From assembly GCA_001599595.1 (NCBI GenBank), contig BCHH01000002.1, positions 4,812,055-4,876,054 on the forward strand: a stretch of DNA of 64,000 bases. The letters run 5' to 3'. Below, piece after piece: positions 46,730 through 59,418 of the stretch; position 1 is the stretch's first letter; the number at the start of each line of letters is the position of its first letter. The position numbers were made by a program, and so were the translations under genes. The stretch comes from Beverwykella pulmonaria (Eukaryota; Ascomycota; Dothideomycetes; Pleosporales; Melanommataceae). The notes under the pieces were generated by a model. The model was not told the DNA's origin and did no database searches. It saw nothing but the letters and a program-made list of their open reading frames with translations.

Positions 46730-47607
46730 ATGTTATACCAAGGTGTTTTGCCACTTGCAGTAATTCTTCCCGCACTATATGCCTGCCCAGGACATGATAA
46801 TCACCAGCACATGGCAGGTTCAAAACGGCAGGTAATCAACGAACCTAACGCTACTGTGCCCTCAGATTGGGCGTACGAAGCGTCGTACAACTGGGGAAAG
46901 ATCAACCCAGGTAAGTCCTCGATTCAACTCATCAACTCACCGCCGAATGCTGATAACTTTCAGAATACGCTCTCTGCCAAATTGGCACACAACAATCTCC
47001 CATTGCGCTCTCCCTCAGCAACGGCCTCTCCCTAAACCACATCCCCGTCTTCAACTACCCAAACAACGTCAGCGGAAACTTCTACAACTGGAACTATGGT
47101 CCTGCCTTCACGCTCACACACAACGGCAGCTGGACTGCGCACCCCTCTTTCAATTATGACAACGAGACGCTGTACCTCAAAGGCTGGCACATCCACGCCC
47201 CAGCCGACCACTCCGTTAGCGGCGACCGCAGCAAAGCGGAAATGCACTTCGTGCACGTCAACGCCGAGGGCCACGAGGCTGCTGTCCTAGCTTTCCGCCT
47301 CGACCCCGGAAACAGTAATTCGACCTTCTTCAACCAGTTCCCGAATATGATTTCATTTCTTGAGACGAACCTGCAAGAACCCATGGACATTGATTTAAGA
47401 CCGGCACTGGAGAGCGTGCTACATTTCAACGAATTCTGGACGTATCAGGGGAGTTTGACGAGCCCGCCGTGTCATGAGGGGATTAGGTGGTTCATCGCGA
47501 GACAGATTCTGTTCACGGGCGTGCAGCAGATGCAGGCCATTCTTGGAGCCAGTACGTATTCGGCGAGGGCAGAGCAAGAGGTTTGGCAGCATCGAATTAA
47601 TGAGTAG
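46730..47607 (+). CDS. Secreted alpha-type carbonic anhydrase
   Basis: Two exons, 46730-46910 and 46964-47607, give 274 aa; the 53-bp intron has GTAAGT and TTTCAG. It hydrates CO2 to bicarbonate outside the cell. Residues 1-17 (MLYQGVLPLAVILPALY) form a signal peptide. The family markers are present: QQSPI near residue 70, the zinc-histidine strand LKGWHIHAPADHS near 131-143 and EMHFVH near 153-158, together giving the three zinc ligands. C-terminal YQGSLTSPPCHEGIRW is the conserved substrate-pocket region with the disulphide Cys partner. Several N-glycosylation sites occur. Length suits the family. Start chosen at the ATG immediately before the signal sequence. Confidence 0.92.
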
Positions 47608-49529
47608 GGAAAATAGGTGGGCTATTTACTGGGCTTATTCATCTTTACTCCACTTCTTGCTTATAACTATTTACAGGGTATCTATCGTACATGTAGTGAA
47701 GTATGTTCTGATTCTTGTCATATTTTGTCGTAGCTCCTGTTTTCCCTTTTCCGGGTTTAGCTTCTCTTCTTCGAAATACCTACAATCTAAAGCAGTTTTG
47801 CTTTGAAAGAAGCCCTAGGCACCTTTTGCACCCATATTTCTCCTTGCTCTGTCCCTTTGATTTCAAAAATTTATTCAGTCCTATGTGCCTTTCAATCTCG
47901 CACCTCTCTGTCAGTGGTCGTATGTGATGGGCAGCTATTTGAGCAAAGAGCTGAAAGCGGTTTGTATTAGGTGCCGAGATGAGGTAGCTCGGAAGCGTGG
48001 CTATATACACGGAATAAGGAGCAGTGTGATTAAGAAGGACATAATTTAGGGTAGGTCTACAATATAGCATGCAGCTAGACTGTATATAAGACTACAATGC
48101 AATTAGAGATTTAAGTATTTGTTTAGATAGAACTGTGGACAAGAGTGCAGTTTAGAGATAGATAACAAGTTGTAACGATTCAAACAATCGTTCCATCACG
48201 TGACCGACCCGCTCCCTACCCAACCCTGATACAGGTCCTGTTCCTATCCGAACCTGTAGTACGCTGGCTCCTGACCGGCTCCCCACTCAACTCCGATACA
48301 GGTCCTGTTCCGATCCGAACCTGTAGTACCTCGACTTAGCTATCTCTCATCCCTCTTACTGTATATAAGCCAGCCTTCTCGCTAGTTAGATCAGGTAGCT
48401 TTTCAATATCATTTCGTACCCGGCCTATAGGTATCAATTCAAATCTTGGGTATTCGTTATCACCCGTGAACTCCCATATGCCTTCTGCCCCGCACGGCGC
48501 CACTTCTGCTTAGCGGCGGCCAGCAGCAGTTAACAGAGGTCGTCCCCTTCCCTCTTCTCTAGTGTGTCTTGTGCTACAGGAGCTAGGATGCCAGCTCCTA
48601 CAGGCCCTGGGGAAGTGCTTTTAGGAGATGATGGTGATAAACGATGTAAGGGTTTTCTGATGGGGACAATGATCAAGTGGAGACTGTGTTGTTCTGGGTC
48701 AGATCAAGTCAGAGCAGCTTATATGCTGTCTGACCAAGATCAACTAACTACATCTGGTAAAGCCTAAACCGTTACAAACAAAAAGAGGATGAATTTACGA
48801 CCTAGATACGTACACGAAGAGGGGAATCAAGAGCCCAAGCGTTTTTGATGCTAAGGCATATGGCCCTGATTAAACGGCTCCACCAGCAGCCATCTGATTG
48901 GAGGACTAGCTTCCCTCATTGAGCCTAGGGTGCCTCACTTGTGCCAGATTATGCGGTATTAGGGAGCAACCGTACAGTTTCTGCATGCTGCGCTCCTCTC
49001 ACACTGTCCTCAGCGTAATGTATAATGAGTCTTTGCAGTAACTTATATTGTCCACATTCCAAGATCGATAATTACCCACCCCGAACCGTGAATTATACGT
49101 AGCCACTGAAGCTGGCATGACCCACAGTCGTATATACCACCTCCAGTGTAAAGCTGCTTTGCCCCGGGATAATAGAATTGACGACACTAAGTCTAGAATT
49201 GGCACGCCGACCCAATGCGCCCTAAATCCAGCCACTGTATGTGCCACTTGACATGTGGTGGAAATCCCTATAATGACATAGCTGTGGGTATCATCGAAAA
49301 ACGTATTGAGAAGCCAGTGGGTATCGTCGAAAAGCCGCCCAAAAAAGACGTATGCATATGTAAAATGACAGATAGTATGAAGCATGCTGTGGAACGCGAA
49401 ATAGAAAAAAGAAAACTGAAGTAGTTGACGCCAGATTACCTACCGATTTTGCACGCCAGCACGCCGTATTAGTCCGAGAGCTCAGGACGTCAGTTGGCCG
49501 TATATAACTAAAGCTTTGCACTTAAGAAA
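47608..49529. other. Intergenic region with LTR-like element
   Basis: Holds the 606-bp LTR-like element at 48171-48776 and no supported gene. The two flanks (47608-48170, 48777-49529) are featureless. Confidence 0.55.
48171..48776 (+). repeat. 606-bp solo LTR-like element
   Basis: Begins TGTAACGATTC and ends AAACCGTTACA, giving short inverted ends as in LTRs. A TATA-like TGTATATAAG lies near 48360. Inside are two imperfect tandem copies of a ~62-bp block (from 48223 and ~48285), each with GATACAGGTCCTGTTCC and GATCCGAACCTGTAGTAC-like sequence. No coding region and no obvious target-site duplication were seen. Confidence 0.6.
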
Positions 49530-52500
49530 TTATGCAGATCGTTCGCGAACAGCCTTTGGGGCGGTCCTACCAGATTGTCCTTCGATATCCTTGTCTGTCA
49601 TCGATTCTGAAAGGGTGTTGGACGTGGTCAGGTCGATGTTGTCCCAACGTGGGTGCATTGATCCCAGGAGCATTTTGTAGATGTTGCCAGTCCAGGGCTC
49701 GGTGTCGATTATGTCCCTGTGAAAGGTAAGCAAAAGTTGTGGTAGCGTTCTTGACTCGGCTTACCTAGTGACACCGTGTTTGCGTAACTCGTCATCCAGT
49801 ATTCTGAGTCTTCGTGTGCCTTCTTCGTCGTTGCCAAACTGGATGAATTCAATTCCCATCTGTTTTACTGCCATTCCGCTATTCAAAAGATCTTTGATGG
49901 GTTCGACCACGCCGTCCAACCAGCCTTCTCCCTCTTCCCAAACGCCATCGGTGAGCACATATATGTTGACGCCCCATTTATCCTTCCGGAATAGTGATAG
50001 GAGCCTATCCCTATCTCTAGCAGGCTTAGGATCGTAAGCTCTAAGGATCCTGCTGAGGGAAACTCCAATGTCGGATTGACCCGTTGTAGTTATGCTCTTG
50101 AACAAAGTAAGCAATTTTTCCCGATCTTTACTGCGGGCCTTTTTTCTTCGACGCGTGTTGGTGAAGCAGAGTTCAATGCCGTCTGGGTCCATCCGCTTGA
50201 CTAAGTAGGCTAGAGCTGAAAAGGTTCGCTCAACGCCCTTCCAGAAAGGTTTCATTGAAATGGAGTTGTCAATAAGGAATATCTAGGCAGTGTCAGCTAC
50301 GTAAGACATGGATATCGCAATTTGTAACGCACTTGGTCTCGTCCATCAAGCCTGCTGCTCAAATCGTCTTGGCCCTGAAAAGAAGGAGTGCCAGCGTTAT
50401 GCTTCTTTTTCGTTATCCAATTCTCGACGTCTTCGATGGTCGCGCGCAGAAATCTCTCTGGATACCTTTCGGGACTTGGTGCGGAAGAGCTTGGAGGCAC
50501 AGCCAGGCTCTGGTCATCAGCTACCCGGTTGCTGGAAGGTCTATGACTCGGCGCAGTATGTCGCTTAGATAGCGTATGGTTTCCTTCAGGCTGTTGAGAT
50601 ACCCCTTCATCTAACGGCAACATTTCAGCCCTCCTAGGAGGCGGGTCGGACATGGGACGGATGGAGCGGGAAGAACTTCCTGACTCCGTTTGATGTGTCT
50701 TACCGCATCGCGACGACTGCCGCTGAAATTCCGCGAAGTATCCCGGGCGACTGCCAGCATTGGGTCTCGACTGGCTTGTATCGCCGAGATCGGAGCCGGA
50801 GGATGAAGGCGTAGGAGGTGAGTTGGCGCTCGTTCTCTTGGGTGTCTTTCCGGAAGAGAGTTTCGGTGGCGTGTCCAGTTCTTCCGGTGGAAGCTCTGGT
50901 GGCTGTCGACGATCAGTTCGGAAGATCTGTGGATATGGAGACTCAGAAGTCCCGCTTAAGTCAGTATTCAAGCAGTCCCTTGCTGTCCTTAGAGCGCCTT
51001 GAGAGAAATTGTAGATATCGTTCGCATCCGGACGAGCACTGGCGGCTTCAAGCATCCTTTCGATGATGGGCAACACCTCACTGATGACATAATCGTTCCT
51101 TCGATGCTCTCTGCGGGCGAGTACATGCATTTCATGCACGGCTTTCAGGACCTCTTTGCCATTGTGGAAGCAAATCTTGTATGCAGTGTTTCGAAGGCTC
51201 GGGAGCTCGGCGATCTCAGCTTTGCGAGCCTTCTCGTACTGTCCTAGGGCGTCTTTTCCCCAGATTGCCCACGCGATAGCTTCGCTGTAGACACAACCGA
51301 GGCTCCAGATATCTTTACTCGGTTGGGATTCCAGTATATTGCGCTCTGAAACAGGGTCTAATTCGTTTCGAAAACTTTCGGGCGCGCCTATCGCGATTAA
51401 GCATATTCGCTGGCTTACTGTGGAATGGGAAGGCTTACTGTACGTTTGTGCACCCCTCTTGTCCCTTCTTCGAGGCTCTCTTTGTCCCCGTGCTGTGAAA
51501 GCGAAGTCGGCTAGGCCTAGATCGGCAAGCTTGAATGCGACATCGTATATCGATGGGCCTATATACGAAACGAGGATATTGCTGGCTTTGATGTCATGGT
51601 GAATCCTGAGATGGATGCGTCAATGGAGTTTGGAATATCGAACGCGGGGGACTTACCCTTGTATATAATCACGATTGTCTTCAGGGCATGGAAGCTTGTG
51701 CATCAACATGACAGGCTTGATCACATCGAGCAAGTGACCCCAAAACTTCAGTATGTCTTCAGCACTGGTTGGCGGCGGATGCTCCTGGAAATAGTCCTCC
51801 AGGCTGCCACCTTCGACAAATTCGAGAAGCATATGGTACCTCCCATGCTGCGCCCATGACCCATAGAAGTGCGCCATGTTCGGCAAGTCGCCATGATGGT
51901 GATCGATCATGGTCTTATATGCCTCGACCTCGGACTCATGGTATTGTTCATTCTTCGCATCACAAGTTTTGAGGACAAAGCGGTTCGTAGGAGACTTGCT
52001 GTTATTGTCCTGTATACACCTAATCAGTATGGTAGATGTGGAAATTTCCGGGTTCTTAGACACGTACCTTGTCAACGAGGAGGTTGTAGTCGGGATGAAT
52101 CTTGACCATGTAAGTACTGGAGTCGACACCCTCCTTCAGTGTTTCGATCTTTGTGATGGGAATAATGAGATCATCGGTGAACCTCTTGTCTATCAAGTGA
52201 TCCCTGTCCAGAGACAGAGCGCAAAATTGCCATCTTGCCGTTGCAAACTGTGCAAAGAAGTCCTTGCAGCTTGGGTGTAGATCGGAGGCAGTGAGGAAGG
52301 GTAGATGATCGTCGGTTAAGTTGTTGTAGCGAATGAAGTACTTGATGTCACCCCCCTTACCGATGAAGATCAGGGTAGCGAAGACGGTCAAATAATTCGA
52401 CTGGATGTTTTTCCACTCGGCCACCAAGCAATGGTAATATGACAAGAGCCTTTGGATCGTGTGCCGGTCGAGAAAGCGCCGCAGGGCGTGAATGGGTATA

Positions 52501-52613
52501 AATCCACGGCTCGCTTCCGTGGAGCTTGGGCGTACAGCCAATACACGGTTGTTGTGGACCCAGTCGCGAAAGTCGGCTGCCACGTCAGAAGGAGACGCCA
52601 TCGTTGGGACCAT
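49530..52613 (-). CDS. Protein kinase fused to a von Willebrand A domain
   Basis: Six exons (52613-52068, 52009-51657, 51605-51439, 51387-50333, 50282-49765, 49716-49530) join with consistent phases to 941 aa. The N-terminal ~150 residues are fungal-specific. The kinase domain follows: FVLKTC (Lys), HHDIKASN at 302-309 as catalytic loop, then DLG at 328-330 where DFG is usual, AQTYSAPES as activation-segment end, and DIWSLGCVYSEAI. A Ser/Pro-rich linker (residues ~490-700) precedes a vWFA domain with IFLIDNSIS at 708-716, the DxSxS metal-ion site, and VNIYVLTDGVW. It is probably a serine/threonine kinase with a metal-dependent binding module. Partners are unknown. Confidence 0.85.
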
Positions 52614-54144
52614 TGGATCGAGCTGCAGTGTGCAGCACTCAGCGGGCGGGCGACAGGCGAACGACGGAAGAGTACTTTTTGGGTTGGGAGAAGGTTAAGG
52701 TAGGGCACGCCAGACTTTGTGTGAGGGAACGACGAGTCTGTGACGGGCGGCCCCAGCTGAAATGGGCGGTGGCGCGAGAGAGGATAAGTATTGTACGCGA
52801 AGGGTTCGTCTCGCGTCTATGGGCCATGGGACCCTAGCAGCAAAGGCCGTCTGCGCAGCATGCAAAGCAAAGGCCAAGCATGGCCAGCCACCGCCGCGGC
52901 AGGTGCTTATTCTCTCGCTTGAGGATGTTCCCAGACCCGCGAAACCCGGCGAATTCCACGAGGTATAGCCAAGATCGAAAGCAGATACGTGCCCCGTCTG
53001 CAGAACCTCCAACATCAGCGCACATCCCAACGTCGTAAATGGAGTTCTAAGGACGTATTTCGCTCCATGCCAGGTGTGGTGGTGTGGTGCGAGGCGCGTG
53101 CCAGGCATCAGCGACAGCCGCATCGCAAATGCACCACTCGGCCGGACGAGTGTGCCTTGGCGGTGTAGTCCCTCATTTTTTCAATAACTCACTTGCGGGC
53201 TAAGCCGCGATGCGTGAAGCAATCAGCAGGCAAGGTAAACTGCAACTGCGAAGACGTAGGATTTGGGTAGATCCTCCTTTACACAAGAGTCCCTAATCGC
53301 GGGGTCCGCTTTGGCCAACGCGGTTAGCAGAGCCGCATGGGGTCTAAGAATCCGCCTACGCCTTGCCTTGGGGTAGCGTTGGGCCAAGCTTTAGCAGTCC
53401 TAGGCTCATGGCAGACACGGCCACCCTTCCGCCATTATCCAGCATCTCGAGTCGCTTCGCCCGAGGACGTGGTAGCCGCTAGATCGAATGCAAACGATTG
53501 CAAAAGACTGCACAGCCCTTAGGCCGCATTCCAAGTCATTGACAGGCACCGTGGGAAAGAAGCGGACAATCGCAGGTCTTGTAAGTGCACAAACAGGCTT
53601 TTTTCATCCATGTGCGATGACGCAGGAAAAGTTCACCGGCCCAGCCCAAGAGCAGGGCCGTAGAGAAGGCGGCTCTGCTGAGCCTAGATCCTCCCTCGCA
53701 GATCTCTCCATGTGTTCTTAGCAATGTCGAATGATAAGCCATATATGACAAAGCGTTCGTTGTGATTCCATATCTCACATTCGTCTACGTAGAGCTATTT
53801 TTGGTAGCAGTAAGCCGCTGGCCATCCACCTTAGTCGCATTGTACATCTTCAGAGCCTCATACCCCTTGTCTTCGCATGAAACTCATTGCGGCGCTCAAG
53901 ATGGGCTGAGCATTCCATGACGCCGACCATTGGAATAAGTTCTCGAACTTTCTCATAGTATTTCTCGTTTATGTAATTTCTTTTGGTATTGCTCTTGCTG
54001 GGTTTCGAAATGTTTAATATTAAAGATGATTAAATTCACGTATGTACTTTTGGAATGCCCGAAGCGCAATTTGATGGCAAAAGAGCAAAAGAAACCCCTC
54101 AAAAGCCAGAATCTGATACGCGCCGGGTACCGTTGCGCTGATAG
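52614..54144. other. Intergenic region
   Basis: GC-rich near the kinase start (52614-53160), then mixed. The minus frame 52695-53123 is open for 142 codons, but its composition looks like a GC-rich shadow. No RNA gene was identified. Confidence 0.45.
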
Positions 54145-56291
54145 TCAGACACTCAGATGACCAACATTCACACGCGAACGCCTTTTTGCCCCACGATAGA
54201 TAATATACCAAGCCAGGAAAGTAATCGCAGTCAACGGAATTGCAATCGCAAGATAAACCCTAAGACCCCTAATCTGAAGATCTTGTCCGCCATTCTCGAA
54301 CTTTAGAATATTGGTGCTCATGAATGTCTGGAGTCCATTTAGCTGGAAACAGGGCGCCACGGATTGCGGAGCACATACTGCCATGAACGTAGCCGGGAGG
54401 AAGAACAAAGTAACGGTGGTGATCACTCTCATCGACACAGTTTCTTGCTCAGTTTTCTTCGCAATAGTGTGCATCTCGAGGGTGATGAAGTGCGCTCGTT
54501 TGGTGAAGAATTCATTGGCTTTGACGCTGCGATAGTGGAGGATATCGTTGAGCTAGTGGCTTAACTTAGTATTACCACATGAGGCTCGAAAATATAGCAC
54601 CTCGTACCAGACTCTTTCGGTTCGAGATCATCCGCAACAGTGTTTCTATACGAGACTGCAGCATCAAGATGTCGTTCTCCGCGCTGAGCACACATCTATG
54701 AAACCTTTCTAGATCTAGCTCGCAGTCGGAATGTAGATCGGATGGAAACTCTACGTGATTCGTTGCGTAGTTATAATGCCGCCGTAGCTCTTCGAGCACT
54801 CTAGCGTTCTGTTTTAAAACAAGGGAGACTTCGTGCGCCTTGTCTTCAATTTGCTGTACTTCCTGGAGATTTTCGAATGAAAAAACCTCACTTGGCTTCC
54901 CGATACACTCCCCCGAGAAGGTGGGAGGTAGCTCGGGAGGCTGAAGTCTGCTTCCTGGACTTGCTTTTTCCTCCACGACGGATGGGGACTTTGAGTCAAT
55001 ATCCCTTGACCCTAAGTCCTTGTTCTGTCCGAGTCCCCTGACATAGGTAGAGACTGAAGTAATAGCACTTCTAATAGCACTTGCATTAGCTATTTTTGCC
55101 CATCTAGTATGGTGAAAACAATTATGAGTCTCAGAGACGTCGTCCAGTTGTCCTACTAAAGTGGTACTTCGTGAAGGTGCGGTAGGCGAGAAACTACCCC
55201 AGTCACTATCCGGACTACTCGGAGACAGAATTTTAGTTTTCCATAATAGTACTTTAAGCAGATGAAAGTTCCCAGTCCCAGCGCCACTTGGGGTAGCCGG
55301 AATTGGCGAAGCAATAGGAGTCGGAGGTTTTTCTATCGGAAGAGCCAAAGCGTCTGCCGAATATTCATGGAAACGATCTTCCAGATCATTGATATACCAG
55401 CGCCAGTTCTCGCAAGACCAGTCACACAGGAGTAAATGTGTTCCCAGGGATGCCGAGAAAGCCTCACTGCGGGACCCGGTTTTGTACCATGGTAGCTCAG
55501 TAGAAGCTTCTGTTATGCGGTCCTTGATCAGTCGGTTACCTTTCACGTTGATCCAAACTGAGTGTCCGGTGTCAAGGTCAAACGAATGATACATTGCAGA
55601 TTGTCGGATCGACCAGGGTAGATCGCCTTGGCTCTTCGCACGCTCCACTGACCGTAAGTTGTAACAGAAGCGAAGTTCTTTACCAGATCGACCCAGTTCC
55701 GGAATATTCAGGCCGGAACTCTTTTCGTCGAGGCAGGACTCTTCTTTTAGACCGCTGAAGTAGAAGTCTTGTGCCTGAATTTGTTTACCAAAAGGGTAGA
55801 CAAAATCGAGAAATGATGGGATGACTTGATGATAGGTAAAGAGGAAATTCATCATTTTGCGCGTTATATTCAATGGTGCTCGGCTTTGTGGAGCATGCAA
55901 GAAACTAGGCTTTGTTAGGTTTTGGTGCCATTGGTGCGCGTTGTGGACTCACACGAATCGGCACTGCGGATCGGTCTTCCCGTCATCATAAGCTTCTCGT
56001 AGAACTTCCTTAAGTTCGTCAAGATTGGTTGCACAAGTGGCGTGAAAACCTGCTGACCCATCATTGTCAGCGGGGTTCGTTGGCATGTGGATGCAATGCC
56101 TCATGCTCACATCGATCACCACATTTCAGGTCCCAGAAATCAACAGCAGCCTGCTGCTCATTGAATAAACGTTTTCCATGACATTGCAAACGTTCAGTAT
56201 GTGCTTTCAGTTTATGGAATAGCGAGTGTTTTAAAACAAGATTCTGTGGATAATTTTCGAATTGCTCGCATGATTGAATAAAAGACTCCAT
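54145..56291 (-). CDS. CorA-like fungal membrane protein
   Basis: Five exons (56291-56111, 56049-55953, 55904-54608, 54552-54379, 54327-54145) give 643 aa. The start MESFIQSCEQFENYPQNLVL and the block FVYPFGKQIQAQDFYFSG are typical of the CorA-like N-terminal domain of fungal proteins. A Ser/Pro-rich stretch follows (~210-340). The C-terminus has the helical region and two membrane segments, VTLFFLPATFMATFMSTN and VYLAIAIPLTAITFLAWYII, as in CorA-type transporters; the canonical G-M-N is not present. The last intron is exactly 51 bp and open in frame, so its retention would insert 17 residues at the first membrane segment. Function is uncertain; ion transport is suggested only by family. Confidence 0.8.
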
Positions 56292-58354
56292 CTCTATAGC
56301 GAGATACTAGAGGAGAGTTCGAATGAGGTGCACAGCAATTATCTGCATGAGGATCTATCTTCATATATGTTTACCTATGAAGGACCAAGGATTTAAAAAG
56401 GTGGCCGGCCTCAGCTCGAGCGAAAGCATTCCATGTTCGGTTGCCGTGCATGCCTTAGTGAGCCTTGAGTCGGCCCCGAATTGAATAGCGGCACAGCCCG
56501 CGCACCCATGACGATCGAGCGCAAGGATACTATTTGCCTCGTGAAAAATTCCTCAAGCTCCAGTGCGCAGTTGCGAAAGCGTTACTCGTTCTTGCTGGTT
56601 TCAATTCAGCAACAATTCGGATGCTTGGCGGAATACACACCTCGGTCAACCTGCGAGGGATCCAAAACCTATAATTACTACCAGTGACCTGCAGATAGTC
56701 AGACCAGCATCTTAAGCCCAACCAAATACCTCACGTCAATTTTGAAGTCGTAATTGCCGAAAATGTCCCACAGAAACCTGTCGAGTGTTGCTTCGGGCAA
56801 TTGATAGGTGTCATAAGTGTCCCACAGCCACCCCATTTCGGTAGGGCCAGATGCCAATAAGCGACACACGGAGCGAGTCTTCCTAAGAAACCGGTGTACG
56901 TGCCGGAAATGTGCACGACGCGAGTGGAAGTCGGCTGAGGCGACAAGGCTCCATCACTTGGATCTCGCGGGAATTTATGTCAGACCAGCAAGCCATTTTG
57001 AGGCTCTGTGAAGAAATTGCAAAATGATGAGTTTCTGGAATCCCCATGTCTAGCCTTCGACCCGCTCAGGTGAGGTGCACCAGCAAGAAGGCAACTCGTC
57101 GCCTGAACGAGTCACACCAACTGCCCTCTAGCATCGTCCCGAAGGCAAAGGGCCAGCGTGTTGCTGTGCGCTAGTTGATCGTAAAGTAATCTTCAAGCAT
57201 GCTGCTAATTTTCCTGCCGGTTAGACAGTGTGTCTTGCCATCACTGGCTGGAGGCGCATGGTCAAACCAGTATGCAGAAACGCTTGTTATGGACGTACGG
57301 TACGTCCTGCAGAAAGGCTGCGGACTCATTGTTGATAGGAGTTTCCTTTGCCGATAAGGCATACCCAGCTGCAGCCGAGCTGCGCAAGCAGACATTAATT
57401 AGGGAAGCTCGAGAGCAGTGGTGTCATACTGGAGCGGGGGTTGTGTAATGTTAGCGATTAGGCAAAGGGATTAGGCAAAGGTCAAGTAGTTATATGCATG
57501 AGATGACCGCAGCAGGCAAACGAAGGTTCGATAATGTTGGAGAAAGCAGAGCTGCCTATGCACGTGCGCTGATGTGAACGAGAGCGTTGGAGAAGGCAAA
57601 GAAGGCAATGTTTGTGCGGGGGACGACGTGATCAACTGATAATAATCTGGTGCACAGTGGCAACAGGTTTTTTTGCCGATGAAAATCAAAATCGAAAATC
57701 GAAAATTGTACCCTACACACCTCAATTTTCATTACAGTATTATTACTGTACGATACAAACCTTTAAATATATGATACAATGTATTATAAGTAAACGTGAG
57801 AGAGCAAAGCATAAGATTCTCTAGATTAATAGCTACGTACGGCTACTATAATATGTAAGGAAATATGGTTGGTTCTATATATCACGTGGTTGATGCCAAG
57901 TCCCGACACGGGCCTTGGTGCCTCAGAGCAGAACCTTCTCGTCCTCCTCCGCCTCGCCCATCTCTCCTCAGCTATCATCAACAGCCTCATTGTACGCTCA
58001 ATAGGCTAATATGGCTCGATTTGTTTCCCCACCCACCGTCCCAACAAGTTCGACACGAACTCAAGCTACTTGCGTTGTTTTTTTTTTTTTTTGTATTTAT
58101 TTGATCCTTTGCTTTCTGTATATAGTCCGAGGCCGGGTGGCCAGCTCCCTCTCAGAGTACTACGTACTACGTACTCTCCAACCCTCGGAGGGTATCTCAT
58201 CGCTCGCACGTGACTGGGCCACGAGGGCTCTCACACGAGACTCGACTTCGGGAGCTGCCCCTGAGCTTACGCCCCCAAATCAAGCGTCACAAACAAGATA
58301 AAACACCTACTTCCCTGATGATGATACGTGAAGAGATAGAGAATAGGCTTAAAC
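56292..58354. other. Intergenic region
   Basis: No supported gene. A plus stretch at 57925-58010 reads QNLLVLLRLAHLSSAI, but stops break it. A run of 15 T is at 58079-58093 and a short CTACGTA tandem at 58159-58175. Confidence 0.45.
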
Positions 58355-58587
58355 TGTAAGGATTGTATTCCTATCTAACGACAGAAGGACGCAGAAGGAG
58401 CGAAAGAATCGCAGAGGCCAAGACCCGGTGCCCCGTACCAAGGCCCGAGGCCTCGCGCGAAGAATTTGATTTTCTCATGTAAGCTGGAGGGCGGAGGAAG
58501 AGGTGTCAAGATGTGTATTGTATGTGATGTATGTACAGCTGATATATATATGACGGACTGATTAGGCAGTGGCATATCCACGTGACA
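58355..58587 (-). repeat. Possible LTR-like element
   Basis: On the minus strand it runs from TGTCACGTGGATATG to ATCCTTACA, with a TATATATATC stretch near the start, so it has LTR-like TG...CA ends and promoter-like features. No duplication or second copy was seen. It lies just downstream of the zinc-finger-like gene's stop. Confidence 0.3.
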
Positions 58588-58603
58588 TTATAGCGCCCTC
58601 GGC

Positions 58604-59418
58604 TTACATCTCACAATCTGAACATGTTAGTAACGTGTTTGTAACACCTTGAGATGACTTTCTTACGTGTTGGAATTTCCTGGTTCATGGCTGCTGCATC
58701 CCGAACACACCCGGTACAAGGCACATCTCCACCCTTTGCCTTAGCAATCTTTGAGCAAGCCTTGAGATTGAGCTGAATACATTGTCAACAAGTTTTTAAC
58801 CGTATGTGAACAGAATTCACTCACTTGTCTTTTAATCTGATTCCTCTTCTTGTTGCCAGACTTGTAGACGGGTGCATCAACACGTTGAGAACGAATTGGG
58901 GACGGCTTCGGCGAGCGTGAGGCTTTTATTGACGTTCGCGGCGGCGGAGGGATCACGTTGCCAACTTGTTCAGAACCCTTTTCGGCGACATTCGTAGTGT
59001 GTTTAGCCATAATTTGCGCGTAGAAAGCTGCAAAATTGTTATGAACATGTTTAGAAGCAGTTGGTGAATTTCTTACGACGAGCTTCCTCAACTCTCTTGG
59101 TTGAAGGATTTCCAGTATGGCTAGATGGCTGCACGCAGGCAAGATCTTGATGATGTTTTTTGATATGAGTGCAGAGTGCGCCACGGCTATCAAAGACTTT
59201 CTGAATGTGTTGAGATTGTGTTAACAACAATCTGGTCCATTTTAAGAACAGCTTAGGAACTGCTTTAGAAGGGGTTTGACTTACGCCACAAAGCTCTCCA
59301 TTCAGGCCTGGGAACTCAACTCGGCAATAGAGCTCTCCAAATTCCACATGGATCTCTGGAAGGCCAGCCTTGTGAACATGTTGAGAACAGCATGACAAGA
59401 TATTGTTTCTCGCTTACA
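58604..59418 (-). CDS. Zinc-finger-like fungal protein (5' end unresolved)
   Basis: Coding pieces splice cleanly: 59368-59285, 59200-59077, 59027-58825, an exon starting near 58773, and a short last exon ending at the stop 58604. The product reads EFGELYCRVEFPGLNGELCG, KVFDSRGALCTHIKKHHQDL, then a Pro/Arg-rich region (PPPPRTSIKASRSPKPSPIR) and ACSKIAKAKGG-DVPCTGC. The C-(x)n-C...H-x-x-x-H pattern (CRVEFPGLNGELC ... HIKKHH) suggests a C2H2-like finger. An upstream piece ending at 59418 (FAVLGDI) is in phase but has no start codon, so the first exon is missing from my model. Five of its introns share a motif near the 3' end. Nuclear role likely but not shown. Confidence 0.5.

Noticed and set aside
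52695..53123. 142-aa minus-strand frame upstream of the kinase
   Set aside because: GC-rich stretch with open frames on several phases; no family features and no start context.
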